From positions 30,624,579 through 30,688,578 of the forward strand of contig CM055313.2 of the NCBI GenBank assembly GCA_029255685.2: a stretch of 64,000 bases of DNA, written 5' to 3'. This DNA comes from Silene conica. Its lineage: Eukaryota; Streptophyta; Magnoliopsida; Caryophyllales; Caryophyllaceae. The position numbers were made by a program, and so were the translations under genes. Of this stretch, positions 57,649-64,000 are shown in pieces. Position 1 is the stretch's first letter. Every line of letters starts with the position of its first letter. The notes below the pieces were generated by a model, which was not told the origin of the DNA, searched no databases, and saw only the letters and a program-made list of their open reading frames with translations.

Positions 57649-59021
57649 AGCTGGACCTGATCAATCGTAACAGCCAACTGGTCCGGTCCTAGGTCGTGCA
57701 CGTCACTCGCCTGATCCCAACAGATCGGACTACGTCACTTCCTACCATAAAGAGCCTCGTACGGAGCCATACCAATAGATGAATGGTAACTGTTGTTGTA
57801 AGAAAACTCTACCAACGGCAAACACTGCTCCCAAGAACTCTGAAAATCAAGTGCACAAGCACGGAGCAAATCCTCTAGTGTCTGAATAGTCCTCTCGGAC
57901 TGACCATCGGTCGCGGCATGAAAAGCGGTGCTCATCAACAAACGGCTACCCATAGCCTCCTGTAAAGCCTTCCAAAATCTGGAACAAAACCTCGGATCAC
58001 GATCGGAAACTATCTCCCTCGGGACACCATGGTAACGGACTATCTCAGCCATATAAGCCCTGGCTAAACGGTCCATATCCCATGTCTCTCTGATAGGCAC
58101 AAATCGGGCACACTTAGTTAACCTATCCACTATAACCCAAATCGCATCCTTGCCTCCCACAGTCTTAGGCAATGCTGTCACGAAGTCCATCGATATACAC
58201 TCCCACTTCCACTGAGGAACAGGAAGCGGCTGTAGCAAACCACCTGGCCTCCTATGCTCTATCTTGACTTGTTGACAAGTCAAGCACCTACTCACGTAAT
58301 CCAAGATCTCCTTCTTCATACCGGGCCACCAAAACATAAGCCTCAAATCCTTGTGCATCTTCTCTCCTCCCGGATGAACTGAATACGGTGACAAGTGAGC
58401 CTCATCAAGAACCCTCTTCCTCAAATCTGGCACATCGGGGACATACATCCTACCACGGAACCTAAGGAAACCATCAGCATCAATCACTAAGTCAGGTGCA
58501 ACACCACTCGAAATCTTAGCCTCGAACTTCTTGAAATCAGCATCTGTAGGCAAACTCTGACGAATCTCCCAATATAAAGACGGCTCGGCAGTCATAGCAG
58601 CTAACCAATCAAAACCACTACCCACCATCTCTAATCTCAACTTCCGGAACTCGGAACACAACTCATCGGGCAACACTCGCATAGCACTCATTGAATGAGA
58701 AGTCTTGCGGTTAAGCGCATCAACAACTACATTGGCTTTTCCCTCATGATATAACAACTCAATGTCGTAATCCTTAACCAACTCTAGCCAACGTCTCTGT
58801 CGCATATTAAGGTCTTTCTGGGTGAAAATGTATTTAAGACTCTTATGATCCGTGAAAATGCGACAATGAGATCCAATCAAGTAATGACGCCACATCTTCA
58901 AAGCATGAACGACTGCAGCCAACTCAAGATCATGGGTAGGATAGTTCACCTCGTGAACTCTCAACAGTCTAGATGAGTAAGCTATCACCTTACCACTCTG
59001 CATCAGCACACACCCAAGCCC
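57649..59021 (-). pseudogene. pol: Tekay RNase H and integrase (5' part), interrupted
   Basis: Same frame as the upstream protease-RT part. RNase H shows [18 protein letters not shown], the catalytic-type TDHKSL, and VVDALNRK where ADALSRK is usual. The integrase shows the zinc-binding [11 protein letters not shown] and CLTCQQVK, then MDFVTALPK (Asp), VSDRDPRF (Asp) and [15 protein letters not shown] (Glu), the D-D-E triad. After PYEALYGRK an in-frame TGA (57735-57737) replaces the Cys codon of KCRSP. Reading then goes on to the SIRE-like insertion at 57648 and resumes at 45805. Confidence 0.92.
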
Positions 59022-60560
59022 TTACATCGAAGCATCACAATAAACATCAAAGTCAACCCCGATCTCTGGCAAAGCAAGTATAGGAGCGGAAGTCAACCTA
59101 GTCTTCAATTCCTGGAAAGAACTCTTACACTTATCGGTCCACACAAACTTAGCTTCCTTCTTCAACAACTGAGTCATCGGGCGAGCTAATCTAGAGAAAT
59201 CCTCAACAAATCGACGATAGTAACCCGCTAAACCAAGGAAACTACAGATCTCTCCCACATCTTTGGGACTCTCCCAATCAACAACGGCCTCAATCTTCGC
59301 GGGATCAACCATAACTCCCTCACTAGATATCACATGTCCAAGAAATGTAACCTTAGAAAGCCAAAACTCACACTTTGAGAACTTCGCGAACCACTTCTGT
59401 CGACGTAAAATCCCAAGAATCAATCTAAGATGCTCAGCATGCTCCTCATCGATCTTCGAATAAATGAGGATATCATCAATAAACACCACAACACAAGTGT
59501 CAAGATACTCACTAAAGGTGCGGTTCATCTGATCCATGAAAATAGCAGGTGCATTAGTCAACCCAAAAGGCATAACCACGAACTCAAAATGCCCATATCT
59601 GGTACGAAAAGCAGTCTTCGCAATATCAGCCTCTCTCACTGGAATCTGATGATAACCCGATCGAAGATCAATCTTAGAAAACCTAGAAGCACCTCTCAAC
59701 TGATCAAACAAATCATCTATCCTAGGCAAAGGATATATGTTGTTCACGGTCACTCGGTTCAGCTCTCTATAGTCAGTGCAAAGTCTCATGGAACCATCTT
59801 TCTTCTTAACGAACAAAACTGGAGCACCCCACGGAGAAGCACTCGGTCTAATGAATCCTTTCTCGATCATCTCTTCCAATTGCTGCTTCAACTCTGGCGG
59901 AGCCATACGGTAAAGAGCTTTGGATATCGGTCCGGTACCTGGAACAAGCTCAATGGTAAACTCCACATCTCTCTCTGGCGGTATCCCTGGCAAGTCATCT
60001 GGGAAAACATCTGGATACTCACGAACAATGGCTACATCCTCAAGCTTCGGTAGCGATGGCTTTGTAGCTGAAACAACACACAGGAAGGCTTGGCAACCCT
60101 TCCTAAGGAGATGAGATGCTTTCATCGAAGAAATAACACGAACACCCTTTTGAGGACGAGTTCCCCTATAGGAAACACGAACTCCTGAATAACTCCTCAA
60201 GCATATTTTCTGGTCGCGACACTCGAAGCGAGCATGGTATCGCGATAACCAATCCATACCGAGGATAATGTCAAACTCCTCGAGAGGAAATCTCAGTAAG
60301 TCCGCTGGAAATGTGGCTTGACCAATAATAATAGGAATATCCCTATGGGAAGATGAGCAAGAAAATACGTCTCCAGAAGGCAAGGAAATAGAAGTCTCCT
60401 CAACCAATGAAGACTCAAGAGCTAAACGGTCTGCGAACTGAGTCGATATAAATGATAAAGAAGCTCCAGTATCGAACAAAATAAGGCACTCAGCGCCAAG
60501 AACAGAAAAGATATCGGCAACAATGTCTGGATGAGACTCAACCTCAGCCCTAGTCATCAC
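59022..60560 (-). pseudogene. pol: Tekay protease and reverse transcriptase
   Basis: The aspartic protease site is [14 protein letters not shown] (about residues 27-40). The RT has [31 protein letters not shown] and the catalytic [27 protein letters not shown] and the start of RNase H (DFDVYCDAS) follow. Here a TAA (59022-59024) takes the place of the codon after CDASM. The frame is continuous with gag upstream and RNase H downstream, so gag-pol was one ORF. The residues needed for RT activity are present. Confidence 0.93.
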
Positions 60561-61577
60561 AAAAATCTTCCCTTTCGGCTTTCCTCCCTTACTCGCTGCA
60601 GCAGCAATGGCAGCCTTGCCAAGTGCGGTGTTCCTCTCAGGACACTCATAAGACTTGTGCCCAAATCCATTGCAAGTGTAGCACTTGAAAGCATTCTTGA
60701 AACAGTCAAAACCCGGATGAGAAGGTTTACCACAACGGTGGCAAACACTAGCAGCTGTGTCGGTGTGAACAATGGTCTTAGCAACCGGAGCAGAGAACCT
60801 CTCAAACCGCTTCTTCTAAGAAGAAGGCGAAGAAGTAGAAGGAACAAACGGTCTCTTCCCCTGGTACACTGATCTCTGATGAGGAGTCACACTAGAAGTA
60901 GCAGCTCGGGTCTCAGCATCTATGGCACGAATAGAACTCTCGGCCCAAATAGCATCATCATATACCTCCACAAAAGAAGTCGAGTCACGACGAACCATGC
61001 TCTCGATGCGCGGTCCTAGCTTTCCACGGTAAAAGTAGACCCTCTCGGCCTCATATCTGACAAATCTCGATGCGAAGTGAGCAAGTTGGTTGAATCAGTC
61101 TGTAAACTCCTGAACTGACATCTTGCCTTGCTTCAAATCCATGAATTCTTTGAGTCGCTGTGATTTGAGCTCCTTCGGATAAAACCTTGTCTCGAGCTTA
61201 TCCTTAAAAGCCTCCCAATCGAACAAAGGATCAAGAGTGAAAGTAGGTCCGGTCAACGCCCACCACCTATCGGCCTCAAGGGTAAGAAAGTGAGTGGCTA
61301 GCCGCACTCTATCCTCTCTACCCACCGAATACATGGTAAAGCTCTTTTCCATCTCCCTGAACCACTCGGTAAGAGCTACCGGATCAACCTCGCCACCATA
61401 AGTCTTCACGTGGCTACGGGACATCTGCGAAGCTATCCAAGAGAAACTACCATGACGATTAGCCTCGTTGCCTAGCGGTGGAGGAGGTGGAACATTCCCT
61501 ACTTGCTGTCTCTGAGTCTCAAGCAAGTGATGAATTGCTTGCAACATAATGTTATCAGCAGCCGTGGGTCTCACCAT
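60561..61577 (-). pseudogene. gag: Tekay Gag with two zinc knuckles, two in-frame stops
   Basis: Starts at Met 61577. The Retrotrans_gag-type domain shows TEWFREMEKSFTMYSV, RLATHFLTLEADRWW and WEAFKDKLETRFYP. TGA at 61095-61097, right after VQEFTD, stands where an Arg codon (CGA) is usual before FNQLA, consistent with a C-to-T change at a CG. Reading goes on to a second stop, TAG, at about 60816, after STSSPSS. The nucleocapsid has two knuckles, [14 protein letters not shown] and [14 protein letters not shown] (about 60650-60750). It then runs without a break into the protease. Confidence 0.88.
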
Positions 61578-61744
61578 CCTTCAAAAGAGAAAACAAGTAT
61601 TAGCTTAGCAATTAGCAATCACAATTAGACTACAAAATAAATCCTTAGATCTACCCCATCTCTCATTCATTATTTGTTTATTTGGTCAAGTTAAGGTTGG
61701 GGGTCACATGAGTGCGTCGGGAGCAATAATGCTCTGATACCACC
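61578..61744 (-). promoter_or_regulatory. Tekay leader with primer-binding site
   Basis: TGGTATCAGAGC on the minus strand (61731-61742) lies two bases after the 5' LTR and matches initiator tRNA-Met. About 150 bases of leader precede the gag start. Confidence 0.88.
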
Positions 61745-62479
61745 TGTAAAACCCCTCGCGAAAGCGGAAATATAAACATACAAAAGTACCAAAAATGCAG
61801 CGGACTTAAAACTTTTTAAAGTAAACAACATGCGAGAAGAATTAAACTGAAACAGAAACTGAAACTGAAATAAAACCAAAATAGATAAGTAACAGTTCTA
61901 AGTATCAAAACCAAATACGTACAACAGCCTGGGATGGAACATCCCTACAGGCACCAACAAAACTGTATCAAAAGAAACTAAGAGTCCAGCTAAACGATAT
62001 AAGTGTAAGTCATATGATGACAACAGGATCATCACTCGCTAGCCCTCTCGTGAACCCCGCTCCAACCTGCATGTACCTACATACATGAAAACATGTACGC
62101 CACAATCAGTGGGGAGTGACTAGAGTTCTCCTAGCCACCTTTTGTGATAACACGTAACACATAAAGCAATACAGAATACTCCAACATATATCAACATGTG
62201 AAGCATAAACATCTCATCAACTGATCTCATACTATCATGCAACTCTAGTGCACGGCTCTTAACCTACTTCATAAACCGTTAGGAAGGAGAGCCGGTTTCC
62301 CTACTGGTTACCCAGTCGGGGGGTCTTTCAATCCAACCATTTATGAAACCGAACTAAGAGTCATCCAATGCCTTGGATGATCAAACCATAACTCAAACAA
62401 ACATTCATTTACTCATCATTATCAATATCTATATCTGACACGTACCAACTCAAGGCAAGCAGATAAATCCTGCAAGTAA

Positions 62480-63035
62480 AAGGTTCAGCGGTCAACTTAA
62501 GACATAACCTAATACTAATCAATCAGCAAGTGTAAAGGTTCAGCGGTCAACTTAAGACATAACCTAAACACCAAAACATTCAGCAAGCAAGGACTCAGAG
62601 GCCAACTTAAGGCATGGACCTGCCAATCAGCAAGACACTAGACTCAGCGGCCAACTTAAGGCATAGACTAGCATCCAAAAGTAAAGGACTCAGAGGCCAG
62701 CTTAAGGCATGTCCCTTCACCACATCACAACGTACTAGACTCAGAGGCCAGCTTAAGGCATGTCCTAGCACCAAACATCTGCACTACGGGCAAGGTGTCA
62801 GTTCCTTAGCTACCCCGTTGTGCAGCTGCTCTACTCGTCAGACTTAGAGGCCAACTTAAGGCATGTTCCAACGCGATCACAATCGAACATGTCTGGACTC
62901 AGAAGCCAGCTTAAGGCATGTCCCAGACACGACAAACATACACATATGGAGCTCAGAGGCCAGCTTAAGGCATATCCCCATATATGACAAACAACTCACG
63001 TATTAAGTTCAGAGGCCAGCTTAAGGCATAACTTA
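62480..63035 (-). repeat. Hairpin array in LTR-E
   Basis: About eleven units aligned one-to-one with LTR-D. A few loop bases differ, for example CAGAAGCC in the unit near 62900. Confidence 0.85.
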
Positions 63036-63329
63036 ATACGCATCAACTCAACATCAACCAAAGTCTATGAACTAATCTATAGTTCTACTTTTCTTAATCT
63101 CTAGTCAACACTTAATTGACCCCGGGAACTAAGTTGAGGGATAGCCGGTTTCCCTTTCGGTTACCCGACCGGGGGGTCTCTATCCTCACTCTGTTCCCGA
63201 ACCCAATATAGTGTCGCCCATTCTCCGGGGACCTCAAATACATATCAAGGGTACACAAAACGAGTTTCAATAAAAACCGATCAACCGTTTAAAAGTTATG
63301 CGTGAATTACAAACAAAACAGCCTACAGG

Positions 63330-63725
63330 GATCGCCAGCCGGTCGGCAGGCAGCCGGTCGGCCGGCTGGTGATCCACTCAGCCTCCTTTCTTTTTAAAAC
63401 CGAGAACAACACAAAGGGACTCCCAGCCGGTCGGCAGGCAGCCGGTCGGCCGGCTGGTAACCCATTCCCTTAGCCTTTACAAACTCCCAAACCACCCAAC
63501 ATGGACTCCCAGCTGGCTGGCAGGCGGCCGATCTGCCGGCTGGGCTCCCTTCTTCCTAAGGTTTTGGCAAACACAAAACACACAAGGAGACCACCAGCCG
63601 GTCGGCAGGCATCCGGTCGGCCGGCTGGCAGTCCCAAGCCTTATTTCTACAGAATACGCAAAACACACAAGAAGCGCTCCAAGCCGGTCGACCGGCGGCC
63701 GGTCGGTCGACCGGCTCAGAGAGCC
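63330..63725 (-). repeat. GC-rich hairpin array in LTR-E (five units)
   Basis: Units at about 63335, 63420, 63505, 63595 and 63685, with inner arms CAGCCGG and CCGGCTG. The last is AAGCCGGTCGACC with GGTCGACCGGCT, the counterpart of the first unit of LTR-A read on the other strand. Confidence 0.85.
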
Positions 63726-64000
63726 TGATACGAAAAACGTGAATTTCTAGATTATACAAAACTCCACAAATCGACACCAATTCTTCAAAATTGTTACAAG
63801 TAAGGTTTACCCAACATTTCCAATCATCCAACACTACTTTCTAACAGCAAACAAATCCCATAACAATCCTCAAATGATTAATTCAATGTATCCGTCTTAA
63901 CTTTGTGCAAAACTGAAAATAAGCTTAAGAACATATAACAACATCACCAAGCATGAATTCTTCACATAAGAACAATCCTAAACATGATACTAAGTCCATT

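Larger units (their letters stand above)
12520..64000 (-). mobile_element. Athila-like Ty3/gypsy element (-), 3' LTR and 3' UTR, swollen by insertions
   Basis: On the minus strand the 3' LTR begins TGATGCGTGC at 41432 and ends ATGCATCA at 12520. It is preceded (minus strand, 41433-41470) by the same GAGGACAAGCAAAGG and GGTTTGGTTTGGGG phrases that precede the plus-strand Athila-like LTR. The LTR is in two pieces, 12520-13256 and 40690-41432, because solo LTR-B inserted in it. Only about 890 bases of its 3' UTR are seen (41433-42318) before the Tekay element interrupts. Everything further right is inside the Tekay insertion, and this element's coding part must lie beyond 64000. Confidence 0.7.
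42319..64000 (-). mobile_element. Tekay/Del chromovirus (Ty3/gypsy), runs past the window end
   Basis: The 3' LTR is 42319-45234 and the 5' LTR starts at 61745 and is cut by the window end. The internal region, once the SIRE-like insertion is removed, is about 4.7 kb and encodes gag, protease, RT, RNase H, integrase and a chromodomain in a single frame, the layout of Tekay/Del. Four in-frame stops and no frameshift make this copy inactive in its present form. The TSD cannot be checked because the right end is outside. Confidence 0.92.
61745..64000 (-). repeat. Tekay 5' LTR (LTR-E), cut by window end
   Basis: Matches LTR-D closely from its start TGTAAAACCCC to the window end. The missing part (about 670 bases by comparison with LTR-D) would include the 18-codon frame. 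It includes the GNRA modules (about 62286-62330 and 63140-63182), the hairpin array (62480-63035) and the GC-hairpin array (63330-63725). Confidence 0.92.

Noticed and set aside
59430-60053. Plus-strand open frame of 207 codons
   Set aside because: Antisense shadow of the Tekay reverse transcriptase; no family features.

Overview
The window is plant nuclear DNA made almost entirely of nested transposable elements. Evidence for a plant: Ty3/gypsy chromovirus (Tekay/Del type) with a chromodomain, Athila-like elements, SIRE-like Ty1/copia with an extra ORF after pol, a CACTA transposon with a Ulp1 protease remnant, and primer sites matching plant initiator tRNA-Met. A eudicot with a large genome is likely; the species cannot be told from the sequence. 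I see no intact host gene, rRNA or tRNA gene. Boundaries below rest mainly on TG..CA ends plus 5-bp target-site duplications (TSDs) that I read directly.

Left part (1-12519): the 3' part of an Athila-like element (1-3566) lies inside the 3' part of a SIRE-like copia element (3567-6717). Next come unassigned sequence with one hypothetical ORF, a 2.9-kb solo LTR of the Tekay family (LTR-A, 8430-11365, TSD AGTAT), and more unassigned sequence.

From 12520 to the window end everything lies in one minus-strand Athila-like element. Its 3' LTR (12520-13256 plus 40690-41432) was split by a Tekay solo LTR (LTR-B, 13257-40689, TSD ACAAG). LTR-B holds a second, inverted solo LTR (LTR-C, 14717-17706, TSD TCGGG) and a 21.5-kb non-coding LTR element (LARD, 18261-39785, TSD GCCTC). 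The right LTR of the LARD holds a gag-only copia-like element (24570-37535, TSD GTCTT), whose left LTR holds a CACTA transposon (25779-29643, TSD AAC) carrying three spliced-type exons of a host CCCH zinc-finger gene.

The Athila 3' region (41433-42318) was then hit by a Tekay element (42319 to beyond 64000) whose gag-pol frame has four in-frame stops. Its pol is split by an 11.8-kb, very young SIRE-like copia element (45806-57648, TSD AGCTG), whose 5' LTR carries a 310-bp MITE.

The most unusual content is inside the Tekay LTR family (five copies here). Each complete LTR carries (a) an array of hairpins with a nearly constant loop but unit-specific stems that co-vary, (b) an array of GC-rich hairpins with co-varying outer stems, (c) a duplicated module that folds a GUAA (GNRA) tetraloop with a co-varying stem and brackets array (a), and (d) an 18-codon reading frame just after an intron-like acceptor, kept without indels in four copies and ended by TAG, TGA, TGA and TAA. 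These suggest a structured RNA leader and a small coding exon in an LTR usually treated as non-coding.
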